In this document: positions 24,860 to 32,563 of the stretch, in pieces
How positions within the stretch are numbered: position 1 is the stretch's first letter
Layout of the letters: each line of letters starts with the position of its first letter
Source of the DNA: Thermoplasmata archaeon
GTDB taxonomy: Archaea > Thermoplasmatota > Thermoplasmata > Lutacidiplasmatales > UBA184
NCBI GenBank assembly: GCA_021791335.1
Contig: JAJYWS010000010.1
Location: 1 to 45,479 of the forward strand
Length of the DNA: 45,479 nt
Direction of reading: 5' to 3'
Notes under the pieces: model-generated
Told to the model about the DNA's origin: nothing
Seen by the model: the letters and a program-made list of their open reading frames with translations, nothing else
Databases searched by the model: none
Translations under genes and position numbers: made by a program

Positions 24860-25488
24860 ACCCGATCGATGCTCCGGGCCTCGATCGGACCGGAGAAACG
24901 CCGGAGGGTCCGTCCCCCGGTCCGGATTCCCGAGACCAGGTAGGTGGCGCCGTCCAAGGTGAGGTCGTCGCCGACCCCGATCCGTGTGCCCTCGGGAGGC
25001 GTCCATCGGAGGGAGCGGGTTCGGCGTCCCTCGATGATCGAGACCGGGACGTGGGCCGGTCGGTCGGCCGTGAGCCAGAGGCACTCCACCACCGCGGCCG
25101 CCGCGCGGGCCACCGAGCGCTGGCCCGAAAGCTCGATGCGGTGAATGACGAACTCGTCGGCCCCCAGTCGGATCCGGCCGCCCATGCCCACCTCCCGTTC
25201 GGGAGGGAGCTCGAGCTCGATGCGACGGGAGGTCGGGCCGTCGGAGACAATCGCCCGCAGCGTCCGCCGAGCGGGCGAAACCGAGTCGAAGGGGTGGGTC
25301 CACCGGCACCTCTGGCAGCGTCCGATCCCCGAGAGCGCCCGCCCCGAATCTCGGCGGACCGGCCCCTTGAGGCTGAGGATGCGGTGCGGGGTCCGTTCCC
25401 CGCATGCGTCGCAAAACAAGGTCGCGGCCGCCACGCCGGACCGGCGACGCTGGCCCGGGACCCGGGGCTCCGCTGCGGGCGTGGACAT
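24661..25488 (-). CDS. HVO_0476-type zinc-ribbon protein with overlapping C-terminal tail
   Basis: The N-terminus carries two CxxC pairs, FCDACGERTPH and RCQRCRWTHPF (about residues 26-59), forming a zinc ribbon. A beta-rich domain follows, with ELELPPEREVGMGGRIRLGA and GVGDDLTLDGATYLVSGI. This order matches the euryarchaeal HVO_0476 family, function unknown. After RVYARRTWNPP (about residue 220), the reading frame continues for some 55 Arg/Ser-rich residues that are simply antisense to rqcH. The real family end is near residue 220, so this tail is probably a by-product of a lost stop codon. The start ATG at 25488 is preferred over the longer track start. Confidence 0.72.
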   Translation of the reverse strand: MSTPAAEPRVPGQRRRSGVAAATLFCDACGERTPHRILSLKGPVRRDSGRALSGIGRCQRCRWTHPFDSVSPARRTLRAIVSDGPTSRRIELELPPEREVGMGGRIRLGADEFVIHRIELSGQRSVARAAAAVVECLWLTADRPAHVPVSIIEGRRTRSLRWTPPEGTRIGVGDDLTLDGATYLVSGIRTGGRTLRRFSGPIEARSIDRVYARRTWNPPAGSSDWRSSREIPSSRASSRSRSFRDRSSSGASRTRRPPAERSASGGAATHRGSPS

Positions 25489-25611
25489 CGCCCCGACCAA
25501 CCCTGCCAGGGCATAGGGTTGGCGGCCCCTCTCAGGGGAGGGTCCGAAGCGAGGGGGAACCGTTTAGAGAGCGCTCCCCGTCCCTTGGAGGCCCGGGGAG
25601 TGGTCGGACGG

Positions 25612-26565
25612 ATGGAGGCCAGGCAGGGCCCCCTCGACATCGCCGTCGCCGGGGGCACCGGTTTCGTGGGTCGTGCGTTGGTGCCCGCGCTGGTCCAGGC
25701 CGGCCACCGGGTGCGGACCCTGGCCCGGGGACCGAAGAGTCCCGGACCGACGACGTTCCCGGCGGTTCGGGCATGGGCCGTCGACCTCGCGGAGGGTCGT
25801 GGGCTCCGGGCGGCGCTTCAGGGCGCGCAGATCGGCTATTACCTGGTGCACTCGATGGGCGGCGGCCCCGCGGCGGCCGACTTCGCCGATCGTGACCGTA
25901 CGGCGGCCCGGAACTTTGTGGAGGCGGCCGAAGCCGAGGGCCTGGAACGGATCCTGTACGTCGGCGGGCTCGGCGAGGCGACCGGCCGGCTCTCCCCCCA
26001 TCTCCAGAGTCGGAGGGAGGTGGCCCGGATCCTTTCATCCCGCTCCGTGAAGGTCACCGAACTGCGCGCGGCGATCATCGTAGGCGCGGGGGGCTCCTCC
26101 TTCGAGATGCTGCTCCAGCTGGTGGAGAAGCTGCCCGTGATGATCTGTCCCCGGTGGGTCAACTCCCGATGCCAGCCGATCGCCCGGTCGGACCTGGTCG
26201 GGTACCTGGTCCGGGCCCTCCAAGTCCCCGAAACGGTCGGAGGGGCCTTCGACGTCGGCGGACCGGACGTATGGACCTACCGACAACTGCTCGAGGCCAC
26301 CGGCGAGGCCATCGGTCGTCGGCCCCGGATCTGGGTGGTTCCTGTGCTCACGCCTTCGCTGTCCTCCCATTGGGTCGGTTTCATCACCGAGGTTCCGTCC
26401 GCGGTGGCGCGCCCGCTGGTCGAGGGGATCGTCACCGATGTCGTGACCCGGGAGGACCGGATTCGACAGTTGATTCCCCAGCCGCTCACCCCCTTCCGAG
26501 CGGCCCTGGCGGACGCGCTCCGCGAACGGGGCGCCGTGGCCCGGGGGTCGTCCCGGGGGCAGTGA
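25612..26565 (+). CDS. Atypical short-chain dehydrogenase / NAD(P)-binding protein (YbjT/NmrA-like)
   Basis: The 317-aa protein has an N-terminal Rossmann motif, IAVAGGTGFVGRALVPAL (residues 9-26). GYYLVHSMGG near residue 82 replaces the active-site region of classical SDRs. The helix/strand GLERILYVGGLGE and the AAIIVGAGGSSFEML segment follow, typical of the YbjT/DUF2867 branch. The usual Tyr-x-x-x-Lys is not evident. Relatives bind NAD(P) and include quinone-oxidoreductase-like and complex I NDUFA9-like proteins; the substrate is unknown. The start is ATG 25612, with an in-frame GTG at 25600 as alternative. A hairpin spans its stop codon. Confidence 0.82.
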   Translation: MEARQGPLDIAVAGGTGFVGRALVPALVQAGHRVRTLARGPKSPGPTTFPAVRAWAVDLAEGRGLRAALQGAQIGYYLVHSMGGGPAAADFADRDRTAARNFVEAAEAEGLERILYVGGLGEATGRLSPHLQSRREVARILSSRSVKVTELRAAIIVGAGGSSFEMLLQLVEKLPVMICPRWVNSRCQPIARSDLVGYLVRALQVPETVGGAFDVGGPDVWTYRQLLEATGEAIGRRPRIWVVPVLTPSLSSHWVGFITEVPSAVARPLVEGIVTDVVTREDRIRQLIPQPLTPFRAALADALRERGAVARGSSRGQ

Positions 26566-26592
26566 AACACCCCCTCCCCGGGGCCGTTTCAC
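26562..26592 (+). terminator. Stem-loop over the SDR stop codon
   Basis: GTGAAAC (26562-26568) and GTTTCAC (26586-26592) form a perfect 7-bp inverted repeat enclosing a CCCC...GGGG core. The TGA stop lies inside the 5' arm. It probably marks the 3' end of the SDR message or pauses polymerase before the VOC promoter. Confidence 0.5.
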
Positions 26593-26605
26593 GCCCTGGG
26601 CGGCC

Positions 26606-26613
26606 AGTTTATC
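26606..26613 (+). promoter_or_regulatory. TATA box for VOC gene
   Basis: AGTTTATC is 28 nt before the ATG at 26638, consistent with a leaderless message. Confidence 0.5.
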
Positions 26614-26637
26614 GCCCCCGGTTGTCCTCCCTGGCCG

Positions 26638-27051
26638 ATGACCGCCTCAACCCCGGCGAATGGAAAGTCCCACCCGAACACCCCCCGGACCTGGATCGAG
26701 TCGACGGCCGTGATGGTCCAAGATCGCCACCGATCGAAGGCCTGGTACCGCGACCACCTCGGCTTCGACATCATCAACGACTCCGACCACTGGGTCACGG
26801 TCGGCCGCAAGGGCCAAGGCGGCCAGATCCACCTCTGCCAGGTCTCCGAAGCCGGTGAAGGGGCGAGCCTCGAGCCGGGCAACACCGGTATCCTGATCTA
26901 CCTCAACGGAGATCTTCGGGCGACCTACGAACGGCTGCAGCGTGCGGGAGTGAAGTTCTCGAAAGGCGTGACGAAAATGCCCTGGGGCACCTTCTGCATC
27001 GCCGTGGATCCCGATGGCAACGAACTCATCCTGATGGAATCGGCCGAGTAG
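26638..27051 (+). CDS. VOC (glyoxalase/dioxygenase-fold) family protein
   Basis: The 137-aa protein has paired beta-alpha-beta-beta-beta modules. The first is around STAVMVQDRHRSKAWYRDHLGFDI and the second ends in FCIAVDPDGNELILMES, a VOC hallmark whose Glu is a metal ligand. QIHLCQVSE supplies the first-module histidine. Members include glyoxalase I, methylmalonyl-CoA epimerase and fosfomycin-type resistance enzymes. This one is too generic to assign a substrate. It is monocistronic, with its own TATA box, and a CCTCCC-TTT-GGGAGG hairpin lies 41 nt after the stop. Confidence 0.85.
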   Translation: MTASTPANGKSHPNTPRTWIESTAVMVQDRHRSKAWYRDHLGFDIINDSDHWVTVGRKGQGGQIHLCQVSEAGEGASLEPGNTGILIYLNGDLRATYERLQRAGVKFSKGVTKMPWGTFCIAVDPDGNELILMESAE

Positions 27052-27092
27052 CGTATTTCCAGCGCGGGATCCGTCTCGGCAGCCGGCGGTAT

Positions 27093-27107
27093 CCTCCCTT
27101 TGGGAGG
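27093..27107 (+). terminator. Hairpin after the VOC gene
   Basis: CCTCCC-TTT-GGGAGG is a perfect 6-bp stem 41 nt after the VOC stop. It may end that transcript, and marks the left edge of the accessory island. The rest of the 200-bp gap to the cas1 ORF end shows no gene or repeat. Confidence 0.4.
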
Positions 27108-27253
27108 CGGAGGGTTTCCCACCGGCGCACCGCGACGACCGGGCGTCCGCCGGTTAGGTCGGCTGGCCGGGCGGCCGGCGGTGGTCGCCCGGCCTCAAGA
27201 CCGGTGACATTCGCCGGCACTCCCATGCGGTGTCGCAGTTCCCCAAGGTCGCC

Positions 27254-27991
27254 TCATTCCCCGGGTGCGGGCTCGGGCACCAGCCCAACGACCCCCGCGA
27301 CCGGAGGCGAAGCCCAGAACCCACGCGGGACGAGCCGCTCGCTCGGCCCACGAGCCTCTGCCGAGTCGGGGTCACCGGAAGGGGGAGGGTCGGGCGGTAT
27401 CGGGTGTCGAGTCCCTCCCTCGGTCCCGGACTCGGTAGCGGGGTCCGTCGCGCTCTGCGCCCAGGACTTCCCCCTTCCCTTGCGGGTGACGAATCGCGCC
27501 CCGGGCCAGAGGCGATTGACAACCTTCGCGTACTCGACCCGGTAGGCGGCTGCCGTTCGCCCCTCCCAGACCATCAAGTCGGGGATGGACTCTGCCGAAG
27601 GGCCGCGTTTGACCTCTGCCTCGACGGGCGCAGGGTCGCATGGGTAGAACCGCGACAGGAACCGGAGCAGTTCGACCGACTTCGAGAGCTTGACCTCCAA
27701 GATCGCTCGGCCGATCTGCGCCCTCTTCTCGCAGTCGTTGTGCGAGGCAAACTGGGCGAGCTTCAACTGCCCCGCTACGGGACCGCGAGGGAGTAGAGCC
27801 GAGAGAACCGAGCCGTCCCACCGAAGGAAGACTACGGGAATATCGTGAATGGCGAGAAACCGCGCCGCTTCGAACGAGATCGTTCCCGAGTTGCCCTCGA
27901 CGACAACGGAATCGAACGGTAGCTGATGGGGGGAAAACGTCTCTCGGCGACCGTCAATCCCGTTGGAGACTTCGAGGACGTGGCTGCTCAC
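27254..27991 (-). pseudogene. cas1: Cas1-family integrase, N-terminal half only
   Basis: Residues 1-184 match Cas1. The N-terminal beta domain reads FDSVVVEGNSGTISFEAARFL and IPVVFLRWDGSVLSALLP; the helical start reads KLSKSVELLRFLSRFYP. The first catalytic glutamate is at E143 in MVWEGRTAAAYRVEY, and RKGRGKSWAQSATDP follows. Cas1 should continue with an N-A-LLNYGYA helix and the His and Asp metal ligands. Instead, after ATDP (about nt 27440), the frame runs into low-complexity residues with no homology, for 245 aa in total. No other frame downstream restores the missing half. The start is GTG at 27991. There is no cas2, cas4, effector gene or CRISPR array nearby, so this is a broken, probably solo Cas1. 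Confidence 0.78.
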
Positions 27992-28062
27992 GCGGAGGGA
28001 GGAGCCGAAACCTGAAAGGAGGAGGGGGCGAATGTGCTATAGTTGGGGATATAACTAACACT

Positions 28063-28070
28063 CTTATAAG
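28063..28070 (+). promoter_or_regulatory. TATA box between cas1 fragment and zinc-ribbon gene
   Basis: The palindromic CTTATAAG is centred about 26 nt before the zinc-ribbon reading frame at 28092. A second AT-rich patch (GGATATAAC, 28048-28056) could serve cas1 in the other direction. Confidence 0.6.
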
Positions 28071-28091
28071 CGGTGCTCCTTCCATTCAATT

Positions 28092-28241
28092 CTGCCTCGG
28101 GTTTCGGTCAAGGCGTGGCTCTGCAATCGGTGCGGCCATAAGTGGCTCCCCAAGTTGGACCACGAAACCTCAGGGTGTCCCAAGTGCAAGAGCCCCTATT
28201 GGAACAAGAAGCGGGTGCGGCCCGTGGTCAAGAGGCGGTGA
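28092..28241 (+). CDS. Small zinc-ribbon protein, non-AUG start
   Basis: This short gene is absent from the ORF track. The frame encodes about 49 aa: WLCNRCGHKWLPKL, then SGCPKCKSPYWNKKR, ending VRPVVKRR. Two CxxC knuckles (CNRC, CPKC) make a classic zinc ribbon with a basic tail, as in many small archaeal nucleic-acid-binding or antitoxin-like proteins. There is no ATG, GTG or TTG in frame. CTG at 28092 (or ATT at 28089) lies 26 nt after the TATA box and so at the expected transcript start. It is divergent from the cas1 fragment. Its last 46 bp overlap the convergent YVTN gene. Confidence 0.62.
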   Translation: MPRVSVKAWLCNRCGHKWLPKLDHETSGCPKCKSPYWNKKRVRPVVKRR

Positions 28242-30196
28242 ATGTGGGCAAGACTGGCCCGGTGGCCAACTGGGGGGCGGGAGGTATGGCGATGTCGGCG
28301 GTAGTAAACTACAAACCCTGCCGCCATAAGACCGGCGAGGACGGCCAGTCCTCCGACGAGACCTGCCACCCAGGGGATTTGCAAGAGTTGGGTCGCCGCC
28401 GGCAACGCCGGGACTAGCTGGATGTGTAGGTTGGTCAGGTTTCGGGGCAGGATCGAAACGGCAATGGAGACCCCGAAGTAACCGGGAGCTCGTGCAGTGA
28501 CCACATAGGTCCCCGGGGTCAGTGAGTCCACACTGAAATTGCCGGTGGACGTCACGTTTATGGACTGGTTATCCAGCGTGACCGTAGCATCTGAAGGTTG
28601 GATGGAACCCTGTATTGACCCAAACGGGGAAAGAAACCGTATCGGTATCGCTTGCGGGGTCCCCGAAAGCTGTACAGTCCCGGAAGTCGGGGAGGGTGTC
28701 CATCCCTGGGAGCCATTGACCACAAAGGTGTAGCTCCCGTTGAACTCGGGGATGCTGATCGAAGCTGGGCCGACCGCGGAATACACCTGTCCATCGATCG
28801 ATACCGACCAGTTAGCACCAACCGGCAGCCCCTGCTCCTCAAAGGTCAGGGTATACCGTGGGTAGTTCGGGAACACCTCAATGAGAGCGTTGGCGTTTCC
28901 GTATACGCCGCCTCCTCCACCAAGGTCCGGAATGAAGAGGGACCGGCTCGCCGAGTCGTACGTGACATCATAGGGGAAGGGGGGGACGTTGAAGGACCCT
29001 ACGACTTGGTTGGTCTGGGTGTTTACGACCGAGATGTTGTTCGACAACATGTTGGACACATAGAGGTAGCCATTCACGGGGTCAAGGGCAACCCCGACGG
29101 GCAGGATGCCCACGGGCAGCTTGGTGACCACATGGTTCGTCACCGTATTGAGGACCGTCACGGTCCCAGCGTCAGTGTTGGACCCATTGGGCTGTATGGA
29201 GGGGATTCCAGCGACGTACAGGTATTGGTTGGTTGGGTCGAAGACGCAGGGCCCTGAAGGGACATGGCGGATGTTGGAGATGATGCTGAGGTTGTCCGCA
29301 TTCAAAACCGTGAGGTTCGACTCGGCCCAACCTGCACTGACATAAACCTCTCTATTGTTGGGGTCGAACGCGGCCCCCCGAACGATGCCGCCGAGCCAGC
29401 TCATCGACAAATTCTGAAAGTCCGAGCCGTTGACTAGAATGACTTCGGAGGAGGAGGGTTCCCCGGCGTAGAGGATGTCTCCGTTGACGGGATTGGACGC
29501 CATTACAGACAGTATGTCCGCCGCGGCTCCCAAGAAAGTCGGAAAGGAGAGCTGATTTGTCGTCGCGTTGACGACACTAACGTATCCCCCCCAGATTCCC
29601 GCAAAAACACCTCCGTTGGCCGGATCGACCACCAGACCGCCATCCACCACCGTATTGTTCACCGGGATCTGAGTGATCTCTCTTCCGCTGGTCGGGTTGA
29701 CTACAGTAATTGCATAGGGCTCGTCCGACGAAAACAGTTGGAGGATGTCCGTCACGTACAATTCTCCATTGACCGGGTCATAGACGACCCAAGACGGATT
29801 GTAAGCCCCAGTCAGGTTCTCCGGGAGAATCTTGAAAGTCTGTCCGGGGAACTCGGTTGATCCGTCGGATAAGGTAGGGTCGACCTGCCCTGAGCTCACC
29901 GGCATGCGGGTCATTGGCCGGCTTTGGAATCCGCCTAGCGGATGCTCAATCGCCGATGAGGATCTTCCCAACGCACCGGGGTCAAGGAGCAGTGTCGATG
30001 TCAGCAGCAGGATGGCCAAGAACCACGTGACCCAGCACGGGCGTGGGTGGAATCGGGATCGGTCTCGGACCCAACGCACGGAGACTTCCATTGAACAGCC
30101 CCGGGTCGGCCGATGGGGGGTTGACGTCAAAGTGTTCTTGACGTCAACTCGGACACTACGGACGGCGCCATCTTCCAAAGAAGTCGTTGCAATCAT
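28196..30196 (-). CDS. Membrane-anchored YVTN propeller surface protein with PEGA-like domain
   Basis: The 666-aa ORF has a hydrophobic signal segment at about residues 56-76 (VTWFLAILLLTSTLLLDPG). YVTN beta-propeller repeats follow (about 120-440, e.g. GVALDPVNGYLYVSNMLSN), then one ETGLP-type domain (LTFEEQGLPVGANWSVSI). A PEGA-like carboxypeptidase-regulatory domain (about 530-600, DATVTLDNQSINV, GTYVVTARAPGYFG) precedes a C-terminal helix (about 606-628) with a basic tail. It starts 15 nt after the G1 peptidase gene. ATG at 30091 would give a more normal signal peptide, and paired palindromes lie between the two candidate starts. Many glycosylation sequons are present. Confidence 0.83.
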   Translation of the reverse strand: MIATTSLEDGAVRSVRVDVKNTLTSTPHRPTRGCSMEVSVRWVRDRSRFHPRPCWVTWFLAILLLTSTLLLDPGALGRSSSAIEHPLGGFQSRPMTRMPVSSGQVDPTLSDGSTEFPGQTFKILPENLTGAYNPSWVVYDPVNGELYVTDILQLFSSDEPYAITVVNPTSGREITQIPVNNTVVDGGLVVDPANGGVFAGIWGGYVSVVNATTNQLSFPTFLGAAADILSVMASNPVNGDILYAGEPSSSEVILVNGSDFQNLSMSWLGGIVRGAAFDPNNREVYVSAGWAESNLTVLNADNLSIISNIRHVPSGPCVFDPTNQYLYVAGIPSIQPNGSNTDAGTVTVLNTVTNHVVTKLPVGILPVGVALDPVNGYLYVSNMLSNNISVVNTQTNQVVGSFNVPPFPYDVTYDSASRSLFIPDLGGGGGVYGNANALIEVFPNYPRYTLTFEEQGLPVGANWSVSIDGQVYSAVGPASISIPEFNGSYTFVVNGSQGWTPSPTSGTVQLSGTPQAIPIRFLSPFGSIQGSIQPSDATVTLDNQSINVTSTGNFSVDSLTPGTYVVTARAPGYFGVSIAVSILPRNLTNLHIQLVPALPAATQLLQIPWVAGLVGGLAVLAGLMAAGFVVYYRRHRHTSRPPVGHRASLAHIHRLLTTGRTRFLFQ
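30121..30147. promoter_or_regulatory. Two perfect TTGACGTCAA palindromes
   Basis: TTGACGTCAA occurs at 30121-30130 and again at 30138-30147, 17 bp apart. Each copy is a perfect 10-bp palindrome. They lie in the 5' region of the YVTN gene, 30-57 nt upstream of its in-frame ATG 30091. The spacing and symmetry suggest a dimeric regulator binding twice. No gene for such a regulator is recognised in the island. Confidence 0.5.
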
Positions 30197-30211
30197 AGTC
30201 GGTTGAACGAG

Positions 30212-31852
30212 TCAATAGACAGTAAAGTAAAGAGTCCCTCCCGGCGCCTCCGAAAGGGCGCCCGTCCAAAGCCTTTGATTTCCCAGCAGTGGAGCGATTG
30301 TCGCGAAGAAGCATCCTTGCAACGTTGGGGAAAAGGAATTGACCAGGAGATCCGTAAAGGTTACAGTCTGGCCGAAATTTGAATTTGACTTGGATGATAT
30401 TGTATTGAACTTGGGTTCAACAATCCATTCGGCGGACTGGGTGTTGGGCGCGAAGTCATAACTTACACTCCAAGCCACCCCGGAAGTTTCGTCCAGTACA
30501 GTGGCATACGAGACCCCGTTCTTTGTTGATACGGTGACTCTGATGATGTTCCCTGATTGAATGCTCATGGCCGCGTTGTAGACCACTTTGGCTCCTGTGC
30601 TGGCCGAAGTTGCCTCCCTGAAGGCTCGGATGATGCCATTGTCCCACTCGATGCCGGCCTGCCACAGTGGGGTCCCGCTCCCGAAACCGCCAATCCCCAC
30701 CCAAATTCCTGTACCGTCGTAGGCCACACTGTTAATGCTTGGGACGGTGAACTCTGTGGAAACTACTGTGAAACTCCCAGTCGAGGAGGCCGGAGAGTTC
30801 ACATATCCGGCCCAACCACTGTCGCCCTCAACAATCAGGGAGATGATGCCGGCATTCGTAATATAAATCGACGTCGTGGTGCCTGTGGCGGTCGACAGCC
30901 TACCGGCATTTGAGTCCCACTGTTCGACCGAAAATGAAGTGTTCGCAACAATTTCGTAGGTCTTATTGGAAGTGAGAGATGCGACCGCCCCGTTCGGGAG
31001 GTTCCGGAATGGGCAAATCGAAGAATTCGAAGAAGAAGAACAGATGGTCACACTCGCATAAGCGCTCCCCATGGCGTAGGCGACAAAGGTGTGGATTGTG
31101 ACCTGCACAGGGGTGGTCTGTTGAATGGTCTTGAGGGAGAGGTTGACCACCGCTGTGTAGCGCGAACTGAGGCTCGGCATCGTGAGGGTGAGTGTGGTGT
31201 TGATGCTGAAGGGATTCGACAGGGTGACATCCCCGTACGTCTCCCACCCGGTAAAGGTGGTGCCTTGCGGGTTGGAGTTGACTCCAACCATGGAGTACTG
31301 GCAGGCTGGCGCGTCACACAGCAGAAGATTGGTGACTTGAGCATTCCGACAAAACAGCGACCCGTTAAGCAGAATCTCTCCCCCCGTACATCCCAAGCTC
31401 ACATAAACCCCCGGCACAACGATTGAGAGGTTGACGACCCCCGAATAATGGGAATTGACATTAGCCACGGTCAGGTTGAGCGTGGTGTTCAGAACGGAGG
31501 GGTTTGCCACGCTTGCATCCCCAGTGGCTTGCCAACCGGTGAAACTGGTCTGGGGACTTAGCTTCACACCTTCCATGGAATATTGGCAAAACGGGGCGTC
31601 ACACAGATCAACGCTAACTGATGTGTCGTTGCAAATCAAGGTACTGTTGAGTAAAATCTTGCCTCCGGCGCAGTCCAGGCCCACATAATCACCGGGCAGA
31701 ATCAACGGGCTGTTGGTCAACGTCTCTTGTTCATTCCTGGACCCCCTCCCGACTATGGCCGCCGATCCGGCCGCGCCTGCAATTACCAAGCTCAACAGAA
31801 CCCCCACCGCGACTCCTGACCCAAGTGCTCGTGTGAGGCGTGCCACACTCAT
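30212..31852 (-). CDS. Secreted G1-family (eqolisin-like) glutamic peptidase with tandem N-terminal repeats
   Basis: The 546-aa protein has a signal peptide (residues 1-31, SGVAVGVLLSLVIAGAAGS). Two tandem repeats of about 94 aa follow (about 53-146 and 147-240), each with PGxYVxLxCxGGxILLN, CDAPxCQYSM and FTGW. After a linker with a CX8-9C pair comes a G1 peptidase-like domain (about 343-505). It shows GWAGYV, FTVPSI, IWVGIGGFG, LWQAGIEW with the predicted catalytic Q398, and AEWIVE with E475. In eqolisins the Gln-Glu dyad cleaves proteins at acid pH. The upstream ORF extension is rejected: TATA CTTTAAAA lies 21 nt before ATG 31852. It is followed at 15 nt by the anchored YVTN protein. Confidence 0.8.
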   Translation of the reverse strand: MSVARLTRALGSGVAVGVLLSLVIAGAAGSAAIVGRGSRNEQETLTNSPLILPGDYVGLDCAGGKILLNSTLICNDTSVSVDLCDAPFCQYSMEGVKLSPQTSFTGWQATGDASVANPSVLNTTLNLTVANVNSHYSGVVNLSIVVPGVYVSLGCTGGEILLNGSLFCRNAQVTNLLLCDAPACQYSMVGVNSNPQGTTFTGWETYGDVTLSNPFSINTTLTLTMPSLSSRYTAVVNLSLKTIQQTTPVQVTIHTFVAYAMGSAYASVTICSSSSNSSICPFRNLPNGAVASLTSNKTYEIVANTSFSVEQWDSNAGRLSTATGTTTSIYITNAGIISLIVEGDSGWAGYVNSPASSTGSFTVVSTEFTVPSINSVAYDGTGIWVGIGGFGSGTPLWQAGIEWDNGIIRAFREATSASTGAKVVYNAAMSIQSGNIIRVTVSTKNGVSYATVLDETSGVAWSVSYDFAPNTQSAEWIVEPKFNTISSKSNSNFGQTVTFTDLLVNSFSPTLQGCFFATIAPLLGNQRLWTGALSEAPGGTLYFTVY

Positions 31853-31869
31853 ACATACACAACCGGGTC

Positions 31870-31877
31870 TTTTAAAG
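31870..31877 (-). promoter_or_regulatory. TATA box for G1 peptidase operon
   Basis: TTTTAAAG (CTTTAAAA on the minus strand) lies about 21-24 nt before ATG 31852. The transcript would be leaderless, which fixes the start and puts the signal peptide at the very N-terminus. Confidence 0.6.
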
Positions 31878-32226
31878 TACGTGTTGCCGCCCTGACACTT
31901 GAAGATATCGAGATGGTAGGGTACGTGTTCGGGCTCCCCGAGCCACTGATGGCCTGAGCGGCTGAGTTCCTCTCCATCGACCTTGGGACAGGTTTGAGCG
32001 ATGGCCCTTCTCACGAGGCGTAGCTCTCCCGTAATGGTTGGAACCCTTCCAGGTATCGGAGTTGGCCCAACCGTCGGAGGTTGTAGCCCACTCCCCGAAG
32101 GAACCTGCTGGTCTGCCCTTGCCGAGGAGGAGGGTGCGAAGACATGGGCACATATCATCGACAGATACGCAAAGCACCGAGATCGGAAGTACGAGGTGGG
32201 ACCCGACGGGCGAATCGTTCGTCGTC
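31878..32226. other. Gene-poor stretch upstream of the G1 peptidase operon
   Basis: No gene is supported here. Two plus-strand frames stay open. One, ending at 32306, contains the protein-like RYAKHRDRKYEVGPDGRIVR, and could be a frameshifted upstream part of the Cas1-tail-like ORF. Third-position GC is lower than in real genes of the window, consistent with decayed coding DNA. Confidence 0.4.
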
Positions 32227-32499
32227 ATGTCCTCGCTCGCAAATCGTTCCTCGTCGGCCTCGGTAAAGGAAGGGACCAAGCTCGCCGCTCGCCTGAAGCT
32301 CGGTAAGACCGCAGCCGCCGACCCCTCCCTCTTCATCGACTGGAAGAGGCGCCTCCTCGCGATGGGGAGGGCGGAGGCACGACGGCTGGGGCTGCCGTGG
32401 AATCGGGTCGGGGGTTGGAAGCGGACCGTTCGTAGGACAGGAACGCTTCGCGGGGACGCGCTTCGTAGGTTGAAGCGGGCGTTGATTGGGTCGGGCTGA
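32227..32499 (+). pseudogene. Small ORF resembling the C-terminal tail of Cas1
   Basis: The frame from ATG 32227 gives 90 aa. Its second half, WKRRLLAMGRAEARRLGLPW and the following VGGWKRTVRRTGTLR, has the order of the C-terminal tail of archaeal solo-type Cas1. There, a basic helix is followed by 'ms..ea++lGi.+.tL..lk+' and a final KRL-like helix. The preceding KEGTKLAARLKLG resembles the Cas1 segment before that tail. The His/Asp catalytic region is not found upstream in frame. The ORF lies on the strand opposite the cas1 N-half, at the other end of the island. It may instead be an unrelated small basic protein. Confidence 0.4.
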
Positions 32500-32563
32500 G
32501 CGCGGGGGGACCCGCCCGAAGGGTCGGCAGGGGGTCGGACGCATCTTCGGGGGGTGGACCTAC

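Noticed and set aside
30212-32158. Longer 648-aa start for the G1 peptidase
   Set aside because: It would place the signal peptide about 100 residues inside the protein and upstream of the TATA box. ATG 31852 fits both.
32001-32306. 101-aa plus-strand ORF with RYAKHRDRKYEVGPDGRIVR
   Set aside because: It is protein-like in part, but third-position GC is low, there is no promoter, and it overlaps the Cas1-tail-like frame. It is better read as decayed coding DNA.
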